This document shows positions 1 through 9,343 of a stretch of DNA of 64,000 nt, in pieces. Position numbers and translations under genes: made by a program. Location: assembly GCA_965249615.1 (NCBI GenBank), contig CBDFMI010000006.1, positions 496,001 to 560,000 on the forward strand. The letters run 5' to 3'. The notes beneath the pieces are model-generated. The model worked only from the letters and a program-made list of their open reading frames with translations. It ran no database searches and was not told the origin of the DNA. The DNA comes from G963555815 sp965249615 [NCBI: bacterium]. GTDB lineage: Bacteria > UBA8248 > JACPRG01. Position 1 is the stretch's first letter. Every line of letters begins with the position of its first letter.

Positions 1-107
1 CCCGCCAGGATGAGCCGATGGATCATCTCCTTAGAGTGGCTGGCAGGACCGAGTGTGCACACGATCTTGGCGCGCCGGCGGGTTTTGGAATTTCCTGCTG
101 TCTTCAA
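1..107 (-). CDS. pyk: Pyruvate kinase, N-terminal fragment (gene runs off the left edge)
   Basis: Pyruvate kinase converts phosphoenolpyruvate and ADP to pyruvate and ATP in the last step of glycolysis. Read on the minus strand from a TTG at 107-105, the sequence gives MKTAGNSKTRRRAKIVCTLG followed by PASHSKEMIHRLILAG. KIVCTLGPAS and the following L-x-x-AG are the conserved start of the family's barrel domain. A GGAGG lies six bases upstream of the TTG (112-118 area) and decides the start. Only about 35 codons are in the window. The gene diverges from the M28 peptidase gene at 158. No other family opens with this motif, so the call is firm although the fragment is short. Confidence 0.85.
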   Translation of the reverse strand, partial: MKTAGNSKTRRRAKIVCTLGPASHSKEMIHRLILA

Positions 108-157
108 TGATTTCCTCCGAAGGTCGGATTCACCGCACAGGGCGAGGATAGCATAGG

Positions 158-1416
158 GTGGATGATCCGGGAAAACCCAGACGGGCTCAGGCGAAGCCCC
201 CCGGGCGGTTTTTCGACGCGAAAAAGGCCCTCCCTCACGCCCATCAGATCGCTTCCCCTCGCTTGGTCGGGACGGAGGGAGAGGGGGCCGCCGCGGCCTA
301 TCTTCGGCGCACTCTCCTTGAGGCCGGGTGGCAAGTGAGGGAAGAGGCCTTTGGCCTGGGGACGACGGGCTCGGCCTTCACCTCGTGGGCGCTGGGGGGC
401 TCCAGTCTCCTCTGTCTCGCAGCCAGGGTTTTCAGCCCCGCCCGCCCCTGGGCTTCAGCCGCCCTGGTGACCGCCTTGGGCTTTTTTGCATTGAAGGCGG
501 GTTCTTTGTGGAGGTCCTTCGCTCGAAGGCAAGCCCTTCGCGAAGCGCCCAAGGGTCGGGGGTCGAAGAACCTAGTGGCGGAAATGGGGACGAGGGAGAA
601 GGAAGCTCCCCGGCTCATTCTCATGGCCCACTACGACTCGAAGGGAACAAGCCAATACCTCACGCATACGAGCCAATCCCTCACGCAACGGCTCCTCCTC
701 TTTCTCACTCTTTCTGCCAGCTTCTTCGCCCTGTCGGTTTTTTATGTTCTCTCGGCGGTCTCCCTTATCGAGCCTGGTGGCTTGGGTGTGAACCTCCTGA
801 CGGCACTCGCACTTCTCCTCACTCTCATCCTGGCGACCGCTCGGACGGATAATTTATCGCCCGGGGGGTTGGACAACGCCTCCGGGGCCGGAGTTGTCCT
901 CGCCCTGGCCGAGACCCTGGCCTCCAGTCCCACCCGGGGTCTTTAGGTGGTTTTGGCCTTGACCGGTGCGGAGGAGTTGGGCCTGTGCGGGGCTTATGCC
1001 CTCCTTCGCCAACAGAGACACGAGTGGGACCCTGGAGAGACCGCTGTTATCAACATCGATACAGTGGGGATTCCGCAAAAACTTCGCCTTTTCGGAGGAC
1101 CGGGGAAGAGATGGGGGGACCGGGCAAGCACGCTCCAGGAGCTCCTTCAAGACGCGGCCCACCAAGAGGGGGTTTCTCTCCGGCGGTTCAGCCTCCTTGG
1201 CAGTCTTTTGATGGATCATGTCCCTTTCTCCGATGCGGCTACCCGGCGGTCGACTTCTCCGTCGTGGCCCGGGCGATTGGTCATGCTCACACACGGAGAG
1301 ATTCTCCCGATTTGATTGAGGAGGAAGGGCTTGACGAGGTGGGCCGCGTTATTCTCAGGGCCATTTCGCTCATCGAGGAGACGGCCACAGCCACCTCATC
1401 GGCTGACGGGCGTTGA
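158..1416 (+). pseudogene. M28-family zinc peptidase with membrane segments, broken by a nonsense codon and a frameshift
   Basis: Family M28 proteins are di-zinc aminopeptidases or related hydrolases. The first part (GTG at 158) reads to a TAG at 944-946. It carries LILMAHYDSKG (H158 and D160, the first metal ligands), several hydrophobic stretches (about 80-115 and 178-226) and LDNASGAG with the bridging D239. Directly after the TAG, in the same frame, comes VVLALTGAEELGLCGA with the catalytic Glu pair, then LLMDHVPFSDA. At about 1236 the homology moves to the next frame, which continues GYPAVDFSVVARAIGHAH and ends at 1416. One missing base in GATGC-GGC explains the shift, and GAG-to-TAG could explain the stop. 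With both defects the product would lack the EE pair and the last metal ligand, so it should be inactive. Sequencing error remains possible. Confidence 0.8.
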
Positions 1417-1478
1417 CTTTCAAGGTCGTAGTTGGTAGCTTTTATAGGGGTTAGTGAACCTTTTAGGGTCGGTGGATC

Positions 1479-2210
1479 GTGCTTTTTTCCGTTAATCTCG
1501 GACAAGATAGCAGCGGTATATGGGGACTTGTCCTCAGTGCTGGGCCGATGGTCCAGTTCGTCCTTCTCATCCTTCTGGCTTTCTCCGTAGTCTCCTGGGC
1601 CATCATCTTTTTAAAGTATCGTCTCATCGGGAGGGCCCAGACGCAGTCAGAGGGCTTCCTTCAGGCCTTTTGGAGCAACAAGAACCTGGATTCCCTCTAT
1701 GAGATTTCGTCCGGCCTCCTGGAGAGTCCTCTGGCTAAAGTGTTTCGGGCGGGCTACCGGGAATTTTCCCGGGTCAACCAGGCAGTCTCCGGCGAATCTG
1801 GCGAATCGCAGGAGAACTCCATCGCCGTGGCGACAGAGCTCTCCGGCGTTGACAATATTCGCCGGGCCCTCGTGAGGGCGCGGAGCCTGGAGTCGAACCG
1901 GCTGGAGCGGTCCCTCATCTTTCTCGCCACGACGGGGAGCACGGCCCCCTTCGTCGGTCTCTTTGGGACGGTGTGGGGGATCATGAATGCCTTTCGGGGG
2001 ATCGGTCGCACTGGGGCGGCGAGTCTGGCCGTGGTGGCCCCAGGGATCAGCGAGGCCTTGATCGCCACGGCCGCTGGCCTGGCGGCGGCCATCCCGGCGG
2101 TGGTGGCCTACAACTACTATGTGAATCGCACCAGGGCCCTTGGGGAGGAGATGGAGAACTTTTCGTCCGAGTTCCTGAACCTGGTCGAGCGCTACTATTT
2201 ACGGAGGTGA
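1479..2210 (+). CDS. tolQ: TolQ, inner-membrane proton-channel subunit of Tol-Pal
   Basis: TolQ forms the proton-motive-force-driven motor with TolR, which energises TolA during outer-membrane constriction at division. The 243-residue product has the three expected membrane segments (about 21-46, 145-170 and 188-212). It also has the signature LATTGSTAPFVGLFGTVWGI and a third helix rich in Ala and Gly, as in the MotA/TolQ/ExbB family. The start is GTG with GGTGGA about seven bases upstream. It heads the tolQRAB-pal-cpoB operon, with tolR six bases downstream. ExbB is the alternative name within the family, but tolB and pal in the same run settle the assignment. Confidence 0.95.
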   Translation: MLFSVNLGQDSSGIWGLVLSAGPMVQFVLLILLAFSVVSWAIIFLKYRLIGRAQTQSEGFLQAFWSNKNLDSLYEISSGLLESPLAKVFRAGYREFSRVNQAVSGESGESQENSIAVATELSGVDNIRRALVRARSLESNRLERSLIFLATTGSTAPFVGLFGTVWGIMNAFRGIGRTGAASLAVVAPGISEALIATAAGLAAAIPAVVAYNYYVNRTRALGEEMENFSSEFLNLVERYYLRR

Positions 2211-2216
2211 GGCCTC

Positions 2217-2633
2217 TTGGCCCTCGATTCCAAACAGGGAAGCGCACTCCACGAGATCAACATGATACCCCTCGTGGACGTCATGCTGGTTCTCCTGATC
2301 ATCTTTATGGTCACAGCCCCTCTCCTTCAGCAGGGGGTGGACGTGAGTCTTCCCGCTGTGAACGCCCCTGAGCTTCCCCTCCAGGAAGATCAGTTCGTGG
2401 TGACCATTACAAAGGAGCGAAAGGTCTACCTCAACCGGGCTCCGCTCACCCTCTCCCAGCTCGGGGCCAAGCTTCAGGCCCTCTATCAGGATCGATCCAG
2501 AAAAGAGGTCTTTCTCAGGTCCGATAAGGATGTCCCCTACGGTTTCGTCGTCGAGGTGATGGGGCTGATCCGAAAGAGCGGGATCGGGCGGGTCGGCATG
2601 GTGACCGAAGCGACGACCGTAACTGAGCCATGA
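2217..2633 (+). CDS. tolR: TolR, motor subunit of Tol-Pal
   Basis: This is an ExbD/TolR-family protein of 138 residues, partner of TolQ. A single N-terminal membrane helix (about 18-34) contains the channel aspartate D21 in INMIPLVDVMLVLLIIFMV, the residue that carries protons in this family. A periplasmic domain follows. The start is TTG, with the GGAGG of the tolQ end (2205-2209) as ribosome site. The next gene starts inside its stop codon (ATGA overlap), so tolR and tolA are probably translationally coupled. Confidence 0.95.
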   Translation: MALDSKQGSALHEINMIPLVDVMLVLLIIFMVTAPLLQQGVDVSLPAVNAPELPLQEDQFVVTITKERKVYLNRAPLTLSQLGAKLQALYQDRSRKEVFLRSDKDVPYGFVVEVMGLIRKSGIGRVGMVTEATTVTEP

Positions 2634-3466
2634 ATTCTATAGAGATCTCCTCGCGCCAGGCTGGATGGGCCCCCGTGGTAGTCGTCTCAGTGCTGGTTCA
2701 TGCGGCTATTCTGGGGGGGATCTTGACCCTGAGCCCATCGTCGGACAAACCCCGGAATTTCTACGCGCCGGCCATGACCGTGAATCTCGTTGGGCCGGGG
2801 CCTGCCAGGCCCGCTGCACCGTCCTCCCCTAGAAAGGTTGAGGCGGCACCGAGGCCTGCCCCTAAGGTGGAACCCAAGAGGACACCTCCACCGAAAGAGA
2901 CACCAGCGGTTAAGGCGACGCCTGCGCCCAAGGTGAAAGCTGTGCCCAAGGTGGTGCCCGCACCCAAGCCGAAGCCCCCGGCTGAGGCGAAGGTGGTCGA
3001 GCCTACGAAGCCTAAGGAGGAACCTCCTGCCAAGCAGGAGAGTGTCCCCGAGCCCGAGGAGGCTGAGGTGAAGGCCGGCCTGGAAGAGATCCGGGAGCGG
3101 CTTGCCAAGGCGCGGGCCGGAGAGGGAGTAGAGGGTCCCGGAGGCCCACCCAAGGGGGGTGTCTCCTCGGTCGCCCTGGACCTTCGCCACAGGGCTTATT
3201 ACAATCAGGTTTGGCAAATCCTCGAGGAGGCCTGGGTCCTGCCGGGTTCCGCTCGTGCAGAGACCCTTCAGGCGGTTGTCTCCATCGGGCTCGATCCGGC
3301 AGGGAAAATTATCGAAGTCAAATTTGAGCGTCGTTCAGGGAATCGTTATTTCGACGAGTCTGTGGAGCGGGCCCTGGCCAAGGTCGCTCAGTTTCCCACT
3401 CCCCCTGAGGCCGCTTCGGGTAGCATCTTTCGTGTAGGATTGCGCTTCATGCCGAGGGTTCAGTGA
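2630..3466 (+). CDS. tolA: TolA/TonB-type energy-transducing protein
   Basis: This protein spans the periplasm between the TolQR motor and TolB-Pal. An N-terminal anchor lies at about 14-34. It is followed by a long Pro/Lys/Ala/Glu-rich region (about 60-150, full of PKVEPK- and APKVK-like repeats) that should form an extended rod. The C-terminal domain from about residue 185 (YNQVWQILEEAW ... VSIGLDPAGKIIEVKFERRSG ... FDESVERALAKVAQFPTPP) is of the TonB/TolA C-terminal type. It overlaps the tolR stop by four bases. At 278 residues it is shorter than enterobacterial TolA. Position between tolR and tolB supports TolA rather than TonB. Confidence 0.88.
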   Translation: MNSIEISSRQAGWAPVVVVSVLVHAAILGGILTLSPSSDKPRNFYAPAMTVNLVGPGPARPAAPSSPRKVEAAPRPAPKVEPKRTPPPKETPAVKATPAPKVKAVPKVVPAPKPKPPAEAKVVEPTKPKEEPPAKQESVPEPEEAEVKAGLEEIRERLAKARAGEGVEGPGGPPKGGVSSVALDLRHRAYYNQVWQILEEAWVLPGSARAETLQAVVSIGLDPAGKIIEVKFERRSGNRYFDESVERALAKVAQFPTPPEAASGSIFRVGLRFMPRVQ

Positions 3467-3515
3467 ATCACATCTCCAGACCCTCGGCTTAATTTCAGAC
3501 GAAGGGCCAACAGGA

Positions 3516-4838
3516 ATGAAGAATCTCAAAATATCCAAGTGGACCCTTTGCCTTGCGGTAGGGGTCTTGCTTGTTTTCGCGGCGGTCCCCTCTCATTCCC
3601 AGCCCAAGGTCTATCTGGACATCGGCCCCGGGGGGGGCAGACAGTTGCCCATCGCCATTCCCCCCTTTAAAAACCTCACCCCCGAGAGTGGAGATGAGGC
3701 CCTGGGCTGGAAGCTCGGACAGGTCCTTGCGGACGACCTCGGGGTCACAGGCCTCTTTCGGATCCTTGATCCGGTCACCTTTCTTGAGGATCCCCTTCAG
3801 GGGGGGCTGGAACCCGAGGACATCGACTTTCGGGATTGGACGGCCATTGGGGCGGAGGCCCTGATTAAGGGGGGATTCCGGGTCGAGGGGGAACAGCTAG
3901 AGATAGAGGCCAGGCTCTTTGTGGTGGTCCAGGGGGCCATGGCGGTCGGAAAAAAGTACACCGTCAAGCTCGACGACTATCGCCAGGTCTCCCACAACTT
4001 CGCCAATGAGGTGCTGAAAAGCCTGTCCGGCGAGTCCGGGATCTTCGACACGCAGATCGCCTTTATCTCGTCCCGCCGGGGAAACAAAGAGATCTTTGTG
4101 ATGGACTACGACGGTTTTAACGTGAGGCAGCTGACGCGAAACGGCTCGACCAACCTCAAGCCCGCTTGGTCGCCGGATGGGGCGAGACTCTCCTTCACTT
4201 CTTTTCAGCAAGGACAGCCGAGTCTCTACATGCTGGAGCTGGCCCAGGCCAAGGTGCAGTCCTTTGGCCTCTCGGCTGAGGTGGCAACCGGCGGCGTCTG
4301 GTCGCCGGACGGCTCTCTCATGACAGCCGTCCTCAGCCGTGCTGGAAACGCAGATCTCTATCTTCTTGACCCCGACGGCCAGATCCTTCGCCGGCTCACC
4401 GATCACTTCGCTATTGACGTAGACCCGGCCTGGTCGCCCGACGGAGAATCCATCGCCTTCACTTCCAACCGTTCGGGCTCCCCCCAGGTCCACCTCATGA
4501 AGGTCTCGGGCCAAGAGGTCCAGAGGCTCACCTTTGAAGGCAATTACAATTCGGGACCCGCCTGGTCTCCGCGGGGAGACCAGATCGTCTTCTCCAGCCT
4601 GGCGAATGGACGTTTTGACATCTTCCTCATCCATCCCGATGGCAGCGGTCTGCTCCAGCTGACCCGAAATGCTGGCGACAATACGGACCCTGTCTGGTCT
4701 CCCGACGGGCGCCTTATCGCTTTTACCTCGACTCGGAGCGGGAGAGAGGCCATCTACGTCATGAACACCGTGGGCCAGTTTGTCCGCCGCCTTCAGCCCG
4801 GGGAGACGCCCGCCTGGTCCCCTCGAAAAAAGAGATGA
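3516..4838 (+). CDS. tolB: TolB, periplasmic beta-propeller of Tol-Pal
   Basis: TolB is the periplasmic protein that shuttles between Pal and TolA. The 440-residue product starts with a Sec signal peptide (about 1-28, ending SHSQ). An N-terminal TolB domain follows (IAIPPFKNLTPE ... GWKLGQVLADDLGVTGLFRILD), then a C-terminal propeller with six PAWSPDG-like blade motifs between about 215 and 438. Length and order match the family. The ATG is preceded by CAGGA. It follows tolA after a 49-base gap and precedes pal. Confidence 0.96.
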   Translation: MKNLKISKWTLCLAVGVLLVFAAVPSHSQPKVYLDIGPGGGRQLPIAIPPFKNLTPESGDEALGWKLGQVLADDLGVTGLFRILDPVTFLEDPLQGGLEPEDIDFRDWTAIGAEALIKGGFRVEGEQLEIEARLFVVVQGAMAVGKKYTVKLDDYRQVSHNFANEVLKSLSGESGIFDTQIAFISSRRGNKEIFVMDYDGFNVRQLTRNGSTNLKPAWSPDGARLSFTSFQQGQPSLYMLELAQAKVQSFGLSAEVATGGVWSPDGSLMTAVLSRAGNADLYLLDPDGQILRRLTDHFAIDVDPAWSPDGESIAFTSNRSGSPQVHLMKVSGQEVQRLTFEGNYNSGPAWSPRGDQIVFSSLANGRFDIFLIHPDGSGLLQLTRNAGDNTDPVWSPDGRLIAFTSTRSGREAIYVMNTVGQFVRRLQPGETPAWSPRKKR

Positions 4839-4940
4839 ACATGGAGGGCCGAATAGGATATATTGGGGCGCACCTTTTTTAGGCGATAGATTCGCTGCGG
4901 GGGCCTCGAGGGGGTCTTGTGAGAAAGAGGAGGAAGATAG

Positions 4941-5525
4941 ATGTCCAGAACTTGGCGTAGTCGTGTCCCACTTCTGTCTGTTATTGGTCTGGCTGTCCTT
5001 GTGATAGGGTGCCCCAAGGCGCCTCCCGAAGCGACGCCACCGCCGGCTCATACCCCGCCGCCGAGTGAAGAGGTCCGTCGCCCGGAGCCGCATCGGCCTC
5101 CGGTACTGTCCCGGGTCGTTCCGGAAGAGGATCGACGGAGGTTGGATCAGGCCCGAAGGGAGCGGGAGTTCCAGCTGGCCCTGTCGAACTTCGAGCGAAC
5201 GCTCATCCAGTTTGACTTCGACCGATCTGAGATCAAAGAGCGGTACAAGGGTGTCCTTCAGCAGAAAGCTGACTTTCTCAGGGCCCATCCCAATATCCGG
5301 GTTCAGATTGAAGGGCATGCCGATGAGCGCGGAACGGTCCAGTACAACCTGGCCCTGGGGGATCGGCGGGCAGAGAGCGCCAAGGCCTTTTTGGCGGCCC
5401 TGGGCATCGACGCCAACCGGCTCTCGACCATCAGCTTTGGCGAGGAGCGGCCCCTTGACCCGTCTAAGAACGACGTGGCCTACACCAAGAACCGAAGGGC
5501 ACGCCTTCTCGTGATTGGGCAGTAA
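4941..5525 (+). CDS. pal: Pal, peptidoglycan-associated outer-membrane lipoprotein
   Basis: Pal tethers the outer membrane to peptidoglycan. A lipoprotein signal ends at LVIGC (lipidated C24). A short proline-rich linker follows, then an OmpA-like domain (about 80-194) with FDFDRSEIKERY, the GHADERGT loop and NLALGDRRAESAKAFL, which carry the Asp and Arg that bind diaminopimelate in this family. GAGGAGGAAG lies just before the ATG. The 194-residue length is usual. The 102 bases between tolB and pal hold no gene. Confidence 0.96.
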   Translation: MSRTWRSRVPLLSVIGLAVLVIGCPKAPPEATPPPAHTPPPSEEVRRPEPHRPPVLSRVVPEEDRRRLDQARREREFQLALSNFERTLIQFDFDRSEIKERYKGVLQQKADFLRAHPNIRVQIEGHADERGTVQYNLALGDRRAESAKAFLAALGIDANRLSTISFGEERPLDPSKNDVAYTKNRRARLLVIGQ

Positions 5526-5567
5526 GAGAAGGGCGTTTTTCGAGCAGACACCGCCGCTGAGGCTTGA

Positions 5568-6479
5568 ATGGTTCGCGCAACTTCATGGCGTCTGGCAGGT
5601 GCAGGCTTCTTCCTCCTGCTTGCCGGCTGCATACCAATCGAAGAGGCTGAGGTCTTGCAGCGCGATATCAGGCGCCTTCAGGCGGACGTTGCGACCCTGA
5701 AGGACACTGAGGGCACAGAGGGGGGAAAGCGGACGGCCTCGCAAGAGGTGGAGACACTTCAAACGGAACTAAAGCGGTTGCAAGAAACTCAGGCCGATTT
5801 GGAGGCAAGGCTTCAGAGCGCGCTTCAGTCGACGGCGACAGCCACCGGGGATGTCGAGGAGACCCAGTTCCTGGCCACCAAAACGGCCAGGGAGCTTGAG
5901 GAATTGAAGGGGGGCCTGCAAGGGCGTCTGGAAGCCCTGGAGAGGGACCTCCTCCTGGTCAAGAATAACCTAGGCTTCAGGTCGAGCGTCCCTCCCACAA
6001 CACCAGCGGAGTCCCTGCCGTTTCCCCCTGTGGAGGGAGTCCCGCCCATTCTCCGCCTTGTTCCCGATTCGGGTCCAGCGGCTGTTGCCCCGATCCCGCC
6101 TCACATGTCTGAAGAAAGACGCCTTTATGACGATGCCCTCGAACTGGCCCTGGGGGGCAACCTCTCCGAGGCGCGAAGGGAGCTTGAGGGCTTCCTGAGG
6201 CTCTTCCCGAAGTCTGAGTTCGCGGATGACGCCCAGTACTCCATCGGGGAGACTTACTTCACCGAGAGACGCTACGAAAAAGCGATCCTGGAATTTGACA
6301 AGGTCGTCATCAATTATGATACGGGAGACAGGCTCGCAAGCGCTCTACTCAAGCAGGGTTATGCCTTCCTCGCCCTGGGGGATGAGACCTCCGCAAGGCA
6401 ACTGCTGACGCAGGTCATCGATCAACATCCTGACTCCTCCGAGGCGGAAGAGGCTCTGTCAAAGCTGGAAGACCTGTGA
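5568..6479 (+). CDS. cpoB: CpoB/YbgF, Tol-Pal-associated coiled-coil TPR protein
   Basis: CpoB links peptidoglycan synthesis to Tol-Pal constriction. The 303-residue protein has a lipobox LLLAGC (C21), whereas the E. coli protein is soluble and periplasmic, so this version is probably membrane-anchored. Residues about 26-125 are a heptad-rich coiled coil (QRDIRRLQADVATLKD, LQTELKRLQETQADLEARLQ). Residues about 185-303 are TPR repeats (RLYDDALELALGGNLSEARR, FADDAQYSIGETYFTERRYE, ALLKQGYAFLALGDETSARQ). Position directly after pal is the conserved one. Confidence 0.92.
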   Translation: MVRATSWRLAGAGFFLLLAGCIPIEEAEVLQRDIRRLQADVATLKDTEGTEGGKRTASQEVETLQTELKRLQETQADLEARLQSALQSTATATGDVEETQFLATKTARELEELKGGLQGRLEALERDLLLVKNNLGFRSSVPPTTPAESLPFPPVEGVPPILRLVPDSGPAAVAPIPPHMSEERRLYDDALELALGGNLSEARRELEGFLRLFPKSEFADDAQYSIGETYFTERRYEKAILEFDKVVINYDTGDRLASALLKQGYAFLALGDETSARQLLTQVIDQHPDSSEAEEALSKLEDL

Positions 6480-6552
6480 TCCCCGGGGGCTCTTGGGTCT
6501 TCGCGCCCCCGGCGGCCCGGGAAATACCGCCTCTTCCCCGCTAAGGACTGCC

Positions 6553-9312
6553 ATGTGGCGCGCCAGACGCAAGCCACGCTGGGGACGGCGACTGGCCGCC
6601 GCCTTTGGGCTGCTGGTTGTTCTCCTAGTCGTCCTTCTTTTTGCCCTTCCCGTTATCCTCCGCTTGGATGCCCTGCGTAACCGAATCGTTCAGGAGTTGA
6701 GCCAACAGCTTGCGCGACCGGTGAACGCCGAGGCTATGCGGTTCAGGATCTTCCCCTCCGCCCGGTTGGAACTGGAGGGGGTGAGCCTCCTGGACCCACC
6801 CGACTTCGGCGGCCAACCGGCCCTGACAGCACGAAGCCTAGGCGCCCACCTTCGGCTCTTTCCTTTATTGCAACGTCGGCTGGAGATCACAAGCATCGAT
6901 CTGAGGAAGCCGGTGATCACCCTTCGCCGCGTTCCGGGTGGGGGGTACAACCTTTTCGGGCCGGCCCCCGCAGGGGAAGAGGTGCCGCCTGGGGGAGGGG
7001 AGGAGTCGCCTCCCGCCGGACCCGGCCTCACTCCCACCGAACCCGAGTCCCCCCTAGTCTCGCCTCTGGCGGGCCTCCTGATTGCCCGCCTCGGAGTGCG
7101 CGATGGGGAATTTCGCCTGGAGCCCGAGATCGGGAGGACTGAGGCCTTCGCGCTCAAGGGGGTTGATATTGACTTCAGCCAGCCAGCCTTGGGTTCAACG
7201 GTAGAGTTCCGCATGAGGGTCCGAGAGCCAAACCTCCAATTCACCGCTGAGGCAGGGCCCTTTGAGGACTTTTCGACCTTCCCCACGACCTTCCCCGCGG
7301 AGGGAGAACTTCAAATCGGGGGGTTGAGTGTCGAGACCCTTCAGCCCCTCCTCGCGCGGACCTTTCGAAGGGCCCCCTTTGTCCCGACGGCGGGGAAGGT
7401 GGAAGGTGCCCTGCGCTTTATGGGAAACCCCTCTGAGACCCTTACCCTCCAGGGAGAGCTCTTTCTCTCCGGCCTCCAAGCCTCTTTCCTGGGGAAGCCG
7501 GTTCAACAGGCAAGGGGCGAAGAGTTCCGCATCCTTCCCAGAATAGAGCTTCAAATTTCGGAGAGTCCAAGCTTGAACGCCGAGGTAGACCTCTTTCCCA
7601 AGGCGGGCCGGTTGAAGCTCAGGGCCAAGGCCGAGGGTATTCACAGAAGCAGCCATTGGCAGGGGTCTCTGGATGGCCCGCAACTTATTCTGACCGAGCT
7701 CCTCCCCCTCCTTAAAGCCCTTGCGAGTCCTTCTTTGGATTCCCTCGAGGCGGATGGGTTCTCCTCTCTGAAGGCCTCCTTTGAGCGCTCGCAGACGGTC
7801 TCTACCTTTCACCTGGAGTGGGACGCCCTGGCGTCGGAGATCCGGTTCGGAGACTTTTTTGGAAAGGGCCGCGGAGTTCCCATGCGCCTTACGGCCGACG
7901 CCGTGCGAAAGGAGAACAGCCTGGAGGTCAACCCGTTGAGGCTAAAGCTTCGACAGCTGGAGCTCGAGGGATCGCTGATCGCCGAAGCTTTTGGGTCGGG
8001 CCCATTACGCCTCAATGCCTCTTCGGGGAATTTCCCCCTGGAGGGCCTCGATGAGCTGGTGCCGTTGCTCAAGGCCTATGCCCCGGCGGGCGAGGCCCGG
8101 CTGACGATTGCCGCCGTGGGTACCGCCGAAGAGATTGCCTCGGGAAGGCATCAGGCGGAGATCCTTCTGGAAAAGGCCGCCTTCAGTCTCCCGGGGTTCC
8201 CACACCGGGTCAGGGACCTGGAGGGGTTGATCCTCGCATCCCTCGGATCTCTTCAACTCTCTGGACTGAAGGCGCTGATCGGGGAATCGGCCCTTGAGAT
8301 CGAGGCCCAGCTGACGGATTGGAATTCGCCCCGACTGACTTTCGACGTGCGGGCCCCGCGATTCATCCTGGATGATCTTTTGCCGCCTAAGGGACCCCCC
8401 AGGGCGGTTTCGCGCCCTCCCCTCATCCAAAAGGCCGCCTGGTCTCTCTTCGCGCAGGCCCCGGAAGAAGTCCAGGAGCAGTCCTCCAAATCTTTTCCTC
8501 TACTGGCTCGGGCGGAGGCTGAGGGTTCCATCCAGGTAGATGAGGGCGCAGCCTTTGGGACAATCTTCCAGAACCTCAAGTCCTCCGTTCAGCTTTCTGA
8601 AGGGGTGCTTCGGGCCGACGGGCTGAGGGCGGAGATCTACGGAGGGACCCTAGAGGGAGAGGGGGAGATGGAAGTGGGAGTTGACCGCCCCGCCTACAAG
8701 GCCCGAATTCAAGTTGACGACGCCCGGGTCGAGGCGCTTCTCGCAGCCTTCGGTGCCTCCAAGGCGCCTCTCGCGGGGCAATTTCGTCTCCAGGGAGATT
8801 TCGAGGGCCTGGGTTTCGGCAAAGAGGACATAACGAACGGGCTTTCGGGCATGGGAGAGATCTCCCTGACTGATGGGGAGCTCTCCGGCGTTGGATTCCT
8901 GGAAGAATTGGAGGCGCTCCTCCAGGTGTCCGGCCTCTTCTCTGAAGAGGCCGGAAGGATTCGCTTTCGTTCACTTCAAGGCCCCTTCCATTTGGAAGAG
9001 GGGCGGCTTTCCTTGCCGGATATCGAGCTCGTGGCGGACAAGGTGACTCTCCGTGGCGAGGGCCACGTCGGCCTGGACGGGACAGTGGACCTTGAAGTGA
9101 GGGCCCTTTTCTCCGACTCGATGAGCCGTCGGCTCATCCGGGGGATACTGGGGCCCTTGTTCCCGGAGGGAGAGCGGGTCGAGGTGCCTTTCCGGGTGAA
9201 AGGCCCCCTTGACTCTCCTGCTGTGCGCCTGGACCCGGACTTCCTGAAAGAGCGTCTGGGGGAAGACCCCACGCGGGTGCTGGGTGACGTCCTGAAGAGG
9301 CTCCTTCGTTGA
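6553..9312 (+). CDS. AsmA-family inner-membrane-anchored periplasmic protein
   Basis: AsmA/YhdP-type proteins form long beta-grooves thought to carry phospholipid toward the outer membrane. After a basic N-terminus, one membrane helix (about 15-36 of 919 residues) is followed by a long periplasmic part. Family-typical pieces include RIVQELSQQLARPVNAEAMRF and LELEGVSLLDPP near the N-terminus. The C-terminal domain has FRLQGDFEGLGF, GEISLTDGELSG and LPDIELVADKVTLRGEGHVG. The ATG at 6553 has AAGGAC upstream and is preferred over an in-frame TTG at 6493, which would add 20 residues with no homology. An internal Pro/Gly-rich insert lies at about 137-170. The exact substrate cannot be inferred. Confidence 0.82.
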   Translation: MWRARRKPRWGRRLAAAFGLLVVLLVVLLFALPVILRLDALRNRIVQELSQQLARPVNAEAMRFRIFPSARLELEGVSLLDPPDFGGQPALTARSLGAHLRLFPLLQRRLEITSIDLRKPVITLRRVPGGGYNLFGPAPAGEEVPPGGGEESPPAGPGLTPTEPESPLVSPLAGLLIARLGVRDGEFRLEPEIGRTEAFALKGVDIDFSQPALGSTVEFRMRVREPNLQFTAEAGPFEDFSTFPTTFPAEGELQIGGLSVETLQPLLARTFRRAPFVPTAGKVEGALRFMGNPSETLTLQGELFLSGLQASFLGKPVQQARGEEFRILPRIELQISESPSLNAEVDLFPKAGRLKLRAKAEGIHRSSHWQGSLDGPQLILTELLPLLKALASPSLDSLEADGFSSLKASFERSQTVSTFHLEWDALASEIRFGDFFGKGRGVPMRLTADAVRKENSLEVNPLRLKLRQLELEGSLIAEAFGSGPLRLNASSGNFPLEGLDELVPLLKAYAPAGEARLTIAAVGTAEEIASGRHQAEILLEKAAFSLPGFPHRVRDLEGLILASLGSLQLSGLKALIGESALEIEAQLTDWNSPRLTFDVRAPRFILDDLLPPKGPPRAVSRPPLIQKAAWSLFAQAPEEVQEQSSKSFPLLARAEAEGSIQVDEGAAFGTIFQNLKSSVQLSEGVLRADGLRAEIYGGTLEGEGEMEVGVDRPAYKARIQVDDARVEALLAAFGASKAPLAGQFRLQGDFEGLGFGKEDITNGLSGMGEISLTDGELSGVGFLEELEALLQVSGLFSEEAGRIRFRSLQGPFHLEEGRLSLPDIELVADKVTLRGEGHVGLDGTVDLEVRALFSDSMSRRLIRGILGPLFPEGERVEVPFRVKGPLDSPAVRLDPDFLKERLGEDPTRVLGDVLKRLLR

Positions 9313-9343
9313 GAACGAGATCTTTTTGGAGGGGTGGCTGAGA

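Noticed and set aside
3897-5318. 473-codon open frame antisense to tolB and pal
   Set aside because: It is a shadow of two well-identified genes with low-complexity translation and no recognisable domain.
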